64,000 nt of DNA, from the NCBI RefSeq assembly GCF_048820895.1, contig NZ_JBMERQ010000007.1, forward strand, positions 1 to 64,000, given 5' to 3'. Below the pieces are notes generated by a model, which was not told where the DNA came from, searched no databases, and saw only the letters and a program-made list of their open reading frames with translations. A program made the position numbers and the translations under genes. This document shows positions 34,441 through 42,901 of the stretch, in pieces; positions within the stretch are counted from its first letter, which is position 1, and each line of letters opens with the position of its first letter. Source of the DNA: Cribrihabitans_A neustonicus. GTDB taxonomy: Bacteria; Pseudomonadota; Alphaproteobacteria; Rhodobacterales; Rhodobacteraceae.

Positions 34441-34636
34441 TTGGCGCAAATGGGACTCTTCGACGCCCGGGTGCCGCACTATGCCAGCTGCCCTGCCCGC
34501 CCAGCAGTTCAGCGCCGCCCCCACGCAACGCATCCGGTCGATGGCGCCGGTGGCGGCATACGCCCGGTTTCTGGAGGCGGAGCTAAGTCTATTAGCCGCG
34601 CCTGTCCGCGGGTGTGCGCCGGCCCGGCTGCTTTGA
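34441..34636 (+). pseudogene. Remnant of hemN (O2-independent coproporphyrinogen oxidase)
   Basis: From 34441 one frame reads LAQMGLFDARVPHYASCPA, close to the HemN start (LFDARVPRYTSYPTA pattern). After a frameshift near 34500 a second frame reads QQFSAAPT and then PVAAYARFLEAELSLLAA, ending at TGA 34634-34636. In intact HemN these blocks are separated by the radical-SAM CxxxCxxC region, which is missing here. The whole C-terminal catalytic part is also absent. HemN lies next to fnrL in related genomes (recalled). Resemblance is by eye, so a decayed relative is possible. Confidence 0.6.
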
Positions 34637-34842
34637 GGCGGCGGCAGGCCGACAATTATGGCTGCAGGGATGACCGCGCGGCTGGCGAGGAGAATTGCCG
34701 CGGCGCTGCCGCTGGCCCCGGCCTCGGCCGGAGTGCAGGAGCTCGATGCGCCAGCGGCCGATCGGCCGGGTGCAGAGCTTCCGCGGCCTGTAGCGGCTGC
34801 AGTGGACTGCAACTGCCGGAGCACCGCAACTTTTACGGTAGT

Positions 34843-34858
34843 CTATCGGTATCGATAG
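34843..34858. promoter_or_regulatory. CTATCG-GTAT-CGATAG inverted repeat
   Basis: A perfect 6-bp inverted repeat with a 4-base centre lies in AT-richer DNA. It could be an operator for a forward transcript ending at 35114; no regulator is assigned. Confidence 0.3.
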
Positions 34859-35089
34859 GTGGATGAACGGCCCCGGGGGCAGCTAGACTGATGGGGCGTC
34901 AGGGGAGTGATTGCACGTTTGTCCGGCAGAGTGCACGCCTGCCGGTCCGGGCAGCTTCCCGTTCCGCAACGGTCAAGGATCCGGGTCAGGTCAGTCCGGA
35001 CTGCGACGCCGGGGCGCCTGCGGGCCGCGGGGGCCTTCACCTCCTGCGCTGCAGAGAGATTTGTAAGCACCAGAACCTTTGCCAAGCAG

Positions 35090-35114
35090 CGGGCCGGAAC
35101 CTGGTTCCGGCCCG
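35090..35114. terminator. Strong hairpin downstream of the LuxR gene
   Basis: CGGGCCGGAAC-CTG-GTTCCGGCCCG is followed on the forward strand by TCTTTCC. It lies about 32 bases past the end of the reverse-strand LuxR gene. The T-residues favour forward transcription. Confidence 0.65.
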
Positions 35115-35145
35115 TCTTTCCATGCCGGGTATCCCGGCAGAGGCG

Positions 35146-35919
35146 TCACCCCCCGGCGGCGTCCAGCAGGCCCAGCCGGATTGCCCGGGCGAGCGCCTGC
35201 TCCCGGGTCTGGGCGCCGAGCTTGCGGCGCGCTGACAGGAGCGTCTTGCGCACGGTGACCTCGGCGATGTCGAGCCTGTGGGCGATTCCCGCGTTGAGGC
35301 ACCCCTCGGCCAGAAGTGCCAGCACCTGCCGCTCGCGCCCGGTCAGCCTGACGTCCTCCCCGGCCTGCGGAGTTGCCCCTATGCCGCCGAGCGGAACCGC
35401 CGCCGGATCGTCGCCGCCCGGCGCGCCGACAAAGGCCGCTACCGCCATCGCAACGGCGCGGATGCGGTGCAGATGGACCGGTTGGAAGGTCCGCGGATCC
35501 TCCCCCGAGCAGAAGGTCACCAGCTTGCAGCGTCCCGGCGCGGATCCGGAGAATTGCTGCACGTATCCGAAGGTGAAGCCCGCATCGTGCAGTGTCCGGT
35601 TCATCTCCACAAGCCGCGGGTTCACTGCATCGTTGCGCAAGAGCTCTGCGGTCCGCATAGCAGGTGTATAGTCGGGCTGGCCGGCCTGGGTAACGAAATA
35701 GTCGGCCTCCTGAAACCGCCTCTCCACGTAACGGTCCACAACCTGCTCGCTCATCGAGCTTTTCCACCAGAACAGTTCCGGGCTGCCGATGCCGACCTCG
35801 GCCACGTTCAGCGCCGACGCGCCAAGTCCCGCCATCGCGGCATTGGCAATGCGCCAGCGGTCCGCATCGCCTCCCGCGGCGGCAAATTGATCCAGCAAGT
35901 CCATCGCGGTTGTGTTCAT
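35146..35919 (-). CDS. LuxR family transcriptional regulator
   Basis: The 257-aa protein ends in a GerE-type helix-turn-helix (LTGRERQVLALLAEGCLNAGIA with VTVRKTLLSARRKLG). Its N-terminal region of about 160 residues has the length of an acyl-homoserine-lactone or PAS-like sensor, but the usual W/Y/D ligand residues are not obvious. No luxI gene is in the window, so it is a possible LuxR solo. The gene precedes no obvious target. Confidence 0.88.
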   Translation of the reverse strand: MNTTAMDLLDQFAAAGGDADRWRIANAAMAGLGASALNVAEVGIGSPELFWWKSSMSEQVVDRYVERRFQEADYFVTQAGQPDYTPAMRTAELLRNDAVNPRLVEMNRTLHDAGFTFGYVQQFSGSAPGRCKLVTFCSGEDPRTFQPVHLHRIRAVAMAVAAFVGAPGGDDPAAVPLGGIGATPQAGEDVRLTGRERQVLALLAEGCLNAGIAHRLDIAEVTVRKTLLSARRKLGAQTREQALARAIRLGLLDAAGG

Positions 35920-35940
35920 TTCGTGAACTTATCACAAATT

Positions 35941-35962
35941 CCCGGCTATCTGAATAACCGGG
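35941..35962. terminator. Hairpin downstream of yejF
   Basis: CCCGGCTAT-CTGA-ATAACCGGG, with one mismatch, lies 60 bases beyond the yejF stop and 22 bases upstream of the LuxR start. T-residues flank both sides. It probably ends the yej transcript. Confidence 0.4.
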
Positions 35963-36022
35963 TTTTGCCCGCGGGAGCAGCGCAGCCGGTCAGGCGGACA
36001 ACCGGGGACCAGCCGCAGCGCG

Positions 36023-37609
36023 TCAGACCGCCGCGGCCAGAAGCTTGCGGGTGTACTCGGCCCGCGGCGCGGCAAACAGCGTCTCGGCCGGGCCGGTCTC
36101 CACCACGTCGCCCTGGTTCATCACCATCACATGATGCGACATTGCCCGCACCACATTGAGGTCGTGGGAGATGAACAGGTAGGCGAGCCCGTAGCGCGCC
36201 TGCAGGTCGCGCAGGAGGTCGACGATCTGCACCTGCACCGTCATGTCGAGCGCCGAGGTCGGCTCGTCCAGCACCACCAGCTTAGGGCGCAGCACCATGG
36301 CGCGGGCAATCGCGATGCGCTGGCGCTGGCCGCCGGAGAACTCGTGCGGGTAGCGGTCCATCGCCGCCGGGTCGAGCCCGACCTCCTGCATCACCTCGGC
36401 CACCAGCTCGCGGGTGTCGCGGTGGCGGTCGACCTTGTGGATGGCGAGGCCTTCCGAGATGATCTGCGCGCAGGTCATCCGCGGGCTGAGCGAGCCGAAG
36501 GGATCCTGGAACACGATCTGCATGTCCTTGCGCAGGCGGCGCAAGCTGCGGGTGGACCATTTGCGTAGGTCCTGGCCCTCGAAGGTGACCGCGCCCTCGG
36601 AGGCGATCAGCCGCATGATTGCCAGCGCCAGCGTGGTCTTGCCCGAACCGCTTTCGCCGACGATGCCCAGCGTCTCCCCTGCCCGGACCGAGAGGTTCAC
36701 CGGGTTCACCGCCTTCACATGGCCGACTGTGCGCTTCAGCAGGCCCTTCTGGACCGGGAACCAGACCTTGAGGTTTTCGGCCGTGACCAGCTCCTGCGCG
36801 CCCTCGGGGATCGGCGGCGGGTGGCCGGTGGGCTGCGCCGCGAGCAGTTTCTGCGTGTAGGGGTGCTGGGGGTTGGCGAAGATCTCCGCCGCCGGGCCTT
36901 CCTCGACGATTTCGCCGTCCTTCATCACGCAGACCCGGTCGGCGATGCGGCGCACGATGCCGAGGTCGTGGGTGATGAACAGAAGCCCCATGCCCTCGCT
37001 TTCCTTCAGCTCCGCCAGGAGGTCGAGGATCTGCGCCTGGATGGTAACGTCGAGCGCGGTGGTTGGCTCGTCGGCAATCAGGATGTCGGGCTTGTTGGCG
37101 AGCGCCATCGCGATCATCACCCGCTGGCGCTGCCCGCCCGAGAGCTGGTGCGGGTAGGCGCCGAGGCGGCTTTCGGCGTCGCGGATGCCGACTTTCTCCA
37201 TCAGCTCCAGGATGCGCGCGCGCGCCGCCTGGCCCGCCAGCCCCTGGTGCAGCGCCAGCGATTCCGAGAGCTGCCGCTCGATCGTGTGCAAGGGGTTGAG
37301 CGAGGTCATCGGCTCCTGGAAGATGAAGCTGATATCATTGCCGCGCACCTTCATCAGGTGCTTCTCATCGGCGCCGACCATCTCGTCGCCCTTGTAGGTG
37401 ACCGAGCCTTCGACCTGGGCGCTGTCGCCCAGCAGCGACACTGTGGAGAGCGCGGAGACGGACTTGCCCGAGCCCGACTCGCCCACCAGCGCCACGGTCT
37501 CGCCGCGGCCCACGGAAAAGGAGACGCCGCGCACGGCCTGGGTCAGCTTGCCGTCCTGGCGGAAGGAGACGCGGAGGTTTTGGACGTTCAGGAGGGGATG
37601 ATCAGTCAT
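36023..37609 (-). CDS. yejF: Microcin C-type peptide ABC transporter ATPase
   Basis: The 528-aa protein fuses two ATPase domains: Walker A GESGSGKS and GESGSGKT, signatures LSGGQRQR and FSGGQRQR, and Walker B ILIADEP and LVVLDEP. This is the YejF layout, powering oligopeptide uptake through YejBE. Its ATG overlaps the stop of a 104-aa membrane protein (ATGA), and no ribosome site is visible, so it appears translationally coupled to that gene rather than to yejE. Confidence 0.95.
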   Translation of the reverse strand: MTDHPLLNVQNLRVSFRQDGKLTQAVRGVSFSVGRGETVALVGESGSGKSVSALSTVSLLGDSAQVEGSVTYKGDEMVGADEKHLMKVRGNDISFIFQEPMTSLNPLHTIERQLSESLALHQGLAGQAARARILELMEKVGIRDAESRLGAYPHQLSGGQRQRVMIAMALANKPDILIADEPTTALDVTIQAQILDLLAELKESEGMGLLFITHDLGIVRRIADRVCVMKDGEIVEEGPAAEIFANPQHPYTQKLLAAQPTGHPPPIPEGAQELVTAENLKVWFPVQKGLLKRTVGHVKAVNPVNLSVRAGETLGIVGESGSGKTTLALAIMRLIASEGAVTFEGQDLRKWSTRSLRRLRKDMQIVFQDPFGSLSPRMTCAQIISEGLAIHKVDRHRDTRELVAEVMQEVGLDPAAMDRYPHEFSGGQRQRIAIARAMVLRPKLVVLDEPTSALDMTVQVQIVDLLRDLQARYGLAYLFISHDLNVVRAMSHHVMVMNQGDVVETGPAETLFAAPRAEYTRKLLAAAV

Positions 37610-37920
37610 AGCGAAGACGCCGTATAGATGGCATAGAAGGCGTAAACGTAGAAAGCGGCGACAATAACCGACAGAACCCTCAGCCAAGTGGGTGGTTCGA
37701 CCCTGAAAGCGAACACGAACGCAGCCGCCGTCAAGGACAGCGTTCCAGGAGCAAACATCAGGAAGAAAAAATAGAACAGCACCCTAAACCACGTCGTTTC
37801 CAGAGGCCTCGGGGTTGCCAAGATTTCAAGCACAGAAAACAGAGCCAATAGGGCCAGGACAACGTTGCTAAGCCAATAGAGCAATGCAGGCCGCGTTATA
37901 AGGAACGTCCGCACTCTCAT
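37606..37920 (-). CDS. Small membrane protein embedded in the yej operon (104 aa)
   Basis: The 104-codon gene fits between yejE and yejF with ATGA overlaps at both ends (37917-37920 and 37606-37609). It has three hydrophobic segments at about 12-33, 47-70 and 79-100, with FYFFFLMFAPGTLSL in the middle one. It is markedly less GC-rich (about 50%) than yejE and yejF. Classical yej operons lack it. The overlaps say it is translated as part of the operon. I recognise no family, and a role in transporter assembly or regulation is only a guess. Confidence 0.8.
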   Translation of the reverse strand: MRVRTFLITRPALLYWLSNVVLALLALFSVLEILATPRPLETTWFRVLFYFFFLMFAPGTLSLTAAAFVFAFRVEPPTWLRVLSVIVAAFYVYAFYAIYTASSL

Positions 37921-39023
37921 GAAAACGTCTTCCGCGGGTCGAAGGCATCGCGGACGCCCTCGAAAATGAACACCAGCAGCGACAGCATGATGGCGAAGGT
38001 GAAGAAGGCGGTGAAGGCGAGCCAGGGGGCCTCCAGGTTCTGCTTCGCCTGCAGTGTCAGCTCCCCCAGCGAGGGCGCCGAGGACGGCAGGCCGAAGCCG
38101 AGGAAATCGAGGCCTGCTAGGGCCGAGATGGTGCCGGTCACGATGAAGGGCAGCATGGTCAGCGTCGCCACCATTGCGTTCGGCAGCATGTGGCGGAACA
38201 TGATGGTCATGTTGCCGACGCCCAGCGCCTTGGCGGCACGGACGTATTCCAGGTTGCGCGCGCGCAGGAACTCGGCCCGCACCACGCCGACCAGAGCGGT
38301 CCAGCCGAACAACACCATGAGGAACACAAGGAGCCAGAAGCTGCGCCCCAGGATCGCGAACATGATGATGATGACGTAGAGCGTGGGCGTCGAACTCCAG
38401 ATCTCGATGATGCGCTGGAACAGGAGGTCCACCAGGCCGCCGAAATAGCCCTGCACCGCGCCTGCGAGGATGCCGAGCACGGTGGCGGCACCCGTCACGA
38501 TCAAGGTGAACAGGATCGACAGGCGGAAGCCGTAGATCACCCGCGCCAGCACGTCGCGCTTGGTGTCGTCGGTCCCGAGCAGGTTCTGGCCGTTGGGCGG
38601 CAGCGGGGCTGCGCCGGGGCGGTCGACGGTGGTGTCGAAGCTGTAGGGGATCGGCGGCCAGAGGGTCCAGCCCTCGGCAAAGCCTTCCGCCGCATAGGTG
38701 CCCGCGGCGATTTCCCCGAGGATTTCCTCGGGCGCGTCGAAACAGTCCTCGATACCGCCGGAGCGGATCAGGCATTCGACCTCGGGGTCGCTGTAGATTG
38801 CCTCGGTCTGGAAATCGCCGCCGAATTCGGTTTCCGGATAAAAATTGAACACGGGCGTGTAGAGCTCGCCCCGGTAGCTTACCAGGATCGGCTTGTCGTT
38901 AGCGATGAACTCGGCAAACAGCGACAGCACGAACAGCACGGTGAAGATGACCAGCGACCAGAAGGCGCGCTTGTTGCGGCGGAAGTTGTTCCAGCGGCGC
39001 TGGTTGAGTGGGGAAAGCGCCAT
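37917..39023 (-). CDS. yejE: Microcin C-type peptide ABC transporter permease
   Basis: The 368-aa permease has an N-terminal helix, a periplasmic loop of about 100 residues (FNFYPETEFGG) and a C-terminal binding-protein-dependent transport domain. The EAA loop is EYVRAAKALGVGNMTIMFRHMLPN. It pairs with YejB to import peptides. It lies 3 bp after yejB and overlaps the next small gene by 4 bp. Confidence 0.95.
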   Translation of the reverse strand: MALSPLNQRRWNNFRRNKRAFWSLVIFTVLFVLSLFAEFIANDKPILVSYRGELYTPVFNFYPETEFGGDFQTEAIYSDPEVECLIRSGGIEDCFDAPEEILGEIAAGTYAAEGFAEGWTLWPPIPYSFDTTVDRPGAAPLPPNGQNLLGTDDTKRDVLARVIYGFRLSILFTLIVTGAATVLGILAGAVQGYFGGLVDLLFQRIIEIWSSTPTLYVIIIMFAILGRSFWLLVFLMVLFGWTALVGVVRAEFLRARNLEYVRAAKALGVGNMTIMFRHMLPNAMVATLTMLPFIVTGTISALAGLDFLGFGLPSSAPSLGELTLQAKQNLEAPWLAFTAFFTFAIMLSLLVFIFEGVRDAFDPRKTFS

Positions 39024-39026
39024 ACC

Positions 39027-40112
39027 TCAGCCCTCCCGCTTCTCGAAGTCGATGCGCGGGTCGACCAGCACGTACATCAGGTCGGACAGGATGCCGACCA
39101 CCAGACTCATCAGGCCGAAGATGAACAGCGTGCCGAAGATCACCGGATAGTCGCGCGCCACCGCGGCCTCGAACCCGAGCCGACCGAGCCCGTCGAGCGA
39201 GAAGATCGTTTCGATGATCAGCGAGCCGGAGAAGAAGATGCCGATGAAGACCGACGGGAAGCCCGCGATAACGATCAGCATGGCGTTGCGGAAGACATGG
39301 CCGTAGAGCACCCGGTGCTCGCTGAGCCCCTTGGCGCGGGCGGTCATCACGTAGTGTTTCTTGATCTCGTCCAGGAAAGAGTTCTTGGTCAGGAGCGTCA
39401 GCGTCGCAAAGGCGCCTATGGTTGAGGCCAGCACCGGCAGCGCGATGTGCCAGAAATAGTCGCCGATCTTTCCGAGGAGACTCAGCTGTTCCCAGTTGTC
39501 GGAGGTAAGGCCGCGCAGCGGGAAGATCTGCCAGTAGGAGCCGCCGGCAAAGAGAACGAGAAGAAGGATGGCGAACAGGAAGGCGGGGATGGCATAGGCC
39601 GAGATGATCAGCCCCGAGGTCCAGGTGTCGAACCGCGAGCCATCGGTGAGCGCCTTGCGGATGCCCATGGGGATCGAGATCAGATAGGCGATCAGCGTCG
39701 ACCACAGGCCGAGTGAGATCGAAACGGGCATCTTCTCCAGCACCAGTTCGGTGACCTCGATCTTGCGGAAATAGCTTTCGCCGAAATCGAACCGCACGTA
39801 GTTCCACAGCATCGTCAGGAACCGCTCCAAAGGCGGCTTGTCGAGCCCGAACTGCTGCTCCAGTTCGGCGATCAGCTCGGGCGGCAGGCCCTGGCGGCCG
39901 GCGTAGTTCTCGTTGGCGCCGATGGTTTCGGTACCGGCATCGCCGCCGCCGCCGGCAAAGCCCTCGAAGACGTCACCGCCGCCTTCCAGCTGGGCGATGA
40001 TCTGCTCCACCGGCCCGCCGGGCACGAATTGCACGAGCACGAAGTTCACCACCAGGATGCCGAACAGCGTCGGGATCACCAGCAGCAGGCGTCTCAGGAT
40101 ATAGGCGGCCAT
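39027..40112 (-). CDS. yejB: Microcin C-type peptide ABC transporter permease
   Basis: The 361-aa permease begins MAAYILRRLLLVIPTLFGIL and has about six helices plus the DppB-type EAA loop (HYVMTARAKGLSEHRVLYGHVFRNA). A Gly/Glu-rich periplasmic insertion of about 40 residues follows the first helix. It is 9 bp after yejA and 3 bp before yejE. Confidence 0.95.
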   Translation of the reverse strand: MAAYILRRLLLVIPTLFGILVVNFVLVQFVPGGPVEQIIAQLEGGGDVFEGFAGGGGDAGTETIGANENYAGRQGLPPELIAELEQQFGLDKPPLERFLTMLWNYVRFDFGESYFRKIEVTELVLEKMPVSISLGLWSTLIAYLISIPMGIRKALTDGSRFDTWTSGLIISAYAIPAFLFAILLLVLFAGGSYWQIFPLRGLTSDNWEQLSLLGKIGDYFWHIALPVLASTIGAFATLTLLTKNSFLDEIKKHYVMTARAKGLSEHRVLYGHVFRNAMLIVIAGFPSVFIGIFFSGSLIIETIFSLDGLGRLGFEAAVARDYPVIFGTLFIFGLMSLVVGILSDLMYVLVDPRIDFEKREG

Positions 40113-40121
40113 GCGGGGTCC

Positions 40122-42044
40122 TTACCGAAGCGCGCCGGAGGCTTTAAGCTCGGCGAGGCGGGCGGAGTCGATCCACCAGATGTCGAGCATGCCGGTGTCA
40201 TAGGGCGGCAGGTTCTCGGGATAACGGTACATGTCCCAATAGGCCATCCAGTTCACGTCCAGATACCAGGTGGGCACCTGGAAGCGCTTGGCACGCAGCA
40301 CCCGGTCAAGTGCGCGGGCGTTGGCGTGCAGTTCCTCTTCTGTTTCCGCCTCGACGATATTGCCGATCAGCGCATCCACCGCCGGATCGGCCAGGCCCGC
40401 AGGGTTGAAAACCGAATATTCATGCGCTTCCGAGCCGAAGTACTGGTAGAGGCCGGTCGACGGCTCCAGCGCCATCGGGAAGGCGGCGGAGATCATGTCG
40501 AAATCCTTCTCCCGGCGGCGGCTGGTGTATTGCGCGTAGTCGACCCTGCTCACGGCGGCATCAACCCCCATGGTGCGCAGGTTGGCGGCATAGGGCTGAA
40601 CGATGCGTTCGATGGTCGGGCTGTCGACGAGGAATTCGACTTTCAGCACCTTTCCGTCCGCATTCCGGCGCAGTCCGTCACCGCCGACACTCCAGCCTGC
40701 TTCGTCCAGCAGTTTCATCGCCCGGCGCAGGTTCTTGCGGTCACCGGGGCGGGAGGCCTGCGAGGAGTGCGCCATCACCGGCTCCGAGGTCAGGATCGAC
40801 GGGTCGATCTGATCGCCCAGTTCCTGCAGCACCTCCAGTTCACGGCCTTCCGGCAGGCCCTTGGCCTCCAGCGCGCTGTCCTGCCAGAATGAATGGCGCT
40901 GGCGGAACAGCCCGTACTGCAGGCTTTCGTTGGTCCATTCGAAATTAAAGGCCAGCTGCATCGCCTCGCGCACGCGGATGTCCTGGAACTTGGGTTTCAG
41001 CAGGTTCATCACGAAGCCGTTTGCCGCGGGCACATTGCCGTCCGGGATCTCGTCCTTCACCACATGGCCCGCGGCGACTGCATCGAAATCATAGGCCGTG
41101 GCCCAGCTTTTCGAGTTATTCTCGGGGCGCATGGTGTAGACGCCCGCCTTGAAGCCTTCCATCGCGGCGACGTCGTCCCCGAAATACTCGATCCGGATCC
41201 GGTCGTAATTGTGGCGGCCCACGTTCACATTCAGATCCGCGCCCCAGTAGTCCGGGTTGCGGCGGTAGGTGATGCGCTGGTTGATGTCGAGGTCTTCCAG
41301 CACGTACGGGCCGGAGCCGATGCCGGGGTCGAGCCGCGGCTCGTCGATGCGGCGGTTTTCCGGGTCCGCTTCGAACCAGGCCTTGGAGAAGATCGAGGTG
41401 CCGCCGACCTGGGTGATCATCGCGCGGCGCGGGAAATCGGGCGAGAAGTAGAACTTAACCCGGTGCGGACCCAGCGCCTCGGCCTTGGGGATTCGTTTTC
41501 GCACAGCTTCGGCATAGGACTGAAGCCCCTGCTCCAGCAGGATATTATGGGAAAACACAACGTCCTCGGCAGTAATCGGAGTGCCGTCGGAGAACTTTGC
41601 CTCGGGGCGCAGATTGAAGATCACCCACTCCTGGCTCTGGGGATATTCCAGGCTTTCCGCGATCAGCCCGTAATAGGCGCCCGGCTCGTCATAAGATTCT
41701 ACCAGCAGGCTTTCGAAATGCGCGGAGGAGAGCGCCCCGGCGCGGCCCTTGCGGGTATAGGGGTTCATGCTGTCGAAGGTGCCGACCGCGGAGACCGACA
41801 GCTCGCCGCCTTTCGGAGCGTCGGGATTGACGTAGTCGAAATGGGCAAATCCTTCCGGGTATTTCAGCTCCCCGAACTCGGCAAAGCCATGCGCCTTGAT
41901 GATGGCCTCTTCCGCCCGCGCCAGCGTCGCGGCGGCCAGCGCCAGGATCAGGCCGAACATCAGCGCGGCGAAGGTTCGCACGGGGCTGTGTGCCGTCCGG
42001 GCGCGCGCGTGCGCCAAGATCCGGGCGGTTCGAGCGGTGTTCAT
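40122..42044 (-). CDS. yejA: Periplasmic oligopeptide-binding protein
   Basis: The 640-aa solute-binding protein has a signal peptide (about residues 1-44, ending LARA), then SBP family 5 sequence: FDYVNPDAPKGGELS, the lid region and DINQRITYRRNPDYWG. It captures peptides for YejBEF in the periplasm. ATG 42044 follows GGAGG by 9 bases. It is the first gene of yejA-B-E-(104 aa)-F. Confidence 0.95.
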   Translation of the reverse strand: MNTARTARILAHARARTAHSPVRTFAALMFGLILALAAATLARAEEAIIKAHGFAEFGELKYPEGFAHFDYVNPDAPKGGELSVSAVGTFDSMNPYTRKGRAGALSSAHFESLLVESYDEPGAYYGLIAESLEYPQSQEWVIFNLRPEAKFSDGTPITAEDVVFSHNILLEQGLQSYAEAVRKRIPKAEALGPHRVKFYFSPDFPRRAMITQVGGTSIFSKAWFEADPENRRIDEPRLDPGIGSGPYVLEDLDINQRITYRRNPDYWGADLNVNVGRHNYDRIRIEYFGDDVAAMEGFKAGVYTMRPENNSKSWATAYDFDAVAAGHVVKDEIPDGNVPAANGFVMNLLKPKFQDIRVREAMQLAFNFEWTNESLQYGLFRQRHSFWQDSALEAKGLPEGRELEVLQELGDQIDPSILTSEPVMAHSSQASRPGDRKNLRRAMKLLDEAGWSVGGDGLRRNADGKVLKVEFLVDSPTIERIVQPYAANLRTMGVDAAVSRVDYAQYTSRRREKDFDMISAAFPMALEPSTGLYQYFGSEAHEYSVFNPAGLADPAVDALIGNIVEAETEEELHANARALDRVLRAKRFQVPTWYLDVNWMAYWDMYRYPENLPPYDTGMLDIWWIDSARLAELKASGALR

Positions 42045-42215
42045 CTGCCAGCACCTCCATTGCCCGCTCCGTTGTCCGGGCGGCATTCTGTTTCCTGCCC
42101 CAAGCTAATGGCCGCGCGGCGTCACATTCAAGCCCGGATTGAATCAGCTTCACGTGAAAGCCAGCGGAATGGCGCTGCCTCCGCCAGCCGGGGATCATAC
42201 ACCAGCCAAGACACG

Positions 42216-42245
42216 AAAAAGCCGCCGCCCGGCACGGGCGGCGGC
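42216..42245 (-). terminator. Rho-independent terminator of the cytochrome c gene
   Basis: On the reverse strand an 11-bp stem (GCCGCCGCCCG with CGGGCGGCGGC, 3-base loop) is followed by TTTTTCG. It lies 31 bases past the stop of the cytochrome gene. Confidence 0.85.
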
Positions 42246-42276
42246 CGTGGAATTCTCAGCCAGACAGCAGCCGGGC

Positions 42277-42783
42277 TTAGTCGTCCAGGGTGTCCAGATA
42301 GGCGATGAGGTTCACCCGGTCGTCCTGCTTCTTGAGGCCCGAGAAGCTCATCGTGGTGCCGGAGGCATAGGCGGACGGCTTGGCCAGGAAGGCGTCCAGC
42401 TCTTCTGCGGTCCAGTTGCCCTCGATCCCTTCCAGCGCGGCGGAGTAGCCGAAGCCGTCAACCGAGGCGATGTCGCGGCCAACCACGCCATAGAGGTAAG
42501 GGCCGGTGGCGTTGGCGCCGTCGTCCAGCTTGTGGCAGGCGGAGCATTTCTTGAACACCTTCGCGCCCTTGGCAACATCGGCTTCGGCCATCAGGACCTC
42601 GAAATCGACTTCGGGCTCGCCTTCACCGGCGCCGCCGGCGTCGGCCACTTCGATCACGTAGGCAGCCTCCCCGTGGCTATCCACATGATAGAGCGCTTCA
42701 GCGCCCCATTTGCCCAGAAGGAGAACCAGGAACGCGCCGCAGACGCCTGCGGTCGCTTTGGTAAGGGTCATCGTGTCAAACAT
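42277..42783 (-). CDS. Membrane-anchored class I cytochrome c
   Basis: The 168-aa protein has an uncleaved N-terminal helix (TKATAGVCGAFLVLLLG). A flexible Glu/Gly-rich linker follows, then a class I haem domain with CSACH (about 81-85) and a Met ligand in TTMSFSGL. This resembles cytochrome c-y/CycM, which carries electrons from the bc1 complex to oxidases, including cbb3. It is divergent from pheA. Confidence 0.9.
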   Translation of the reverse strand: MFDTMTLTKATAGVCGAFLVLLLGKWGAEALYHVDSHGEAAYVIEVADAGGAGEGEPEVDFEVLMAEADVAKGAKVFKKCSACHKLDDGANATGPYLYGVVGRDIASVDGFGYSAALEGIEGNWTAEELDAFLAKPSAYASGTTMSFSGLKKQDDRVNLIAYLDTLDD

Positions 42784-42901
42784 GATCGCGAGTCCATTTA
42801 GCTGTCTGCCGGGCTGTCTAAGGCTTCCCCTCACAAGTGGCAAGGTATAGACAACGCGACGAAACGCCCATTTCTTGAAGTTTTGCACGGGAAACACACC
42901 C

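Larger units (their letters stand above)
34637..35145. other. Intergenic region between the hemN remnant and the LuxR gene
   Basis: About 500 bases without a convincing gene. It contains an inverted repeat (34843-34858) and a strong hairpin followed by T-residues (35090-35114). A forward-strand small transcript is possible but no promoter stands out. Confidence 0.35.

Noticed and set aside
34441..34866. Single intact gene starting at 34450
   Set aside because: The HemN-like similarity jumps frame near 34500 and the rest of either frame is unrelated.
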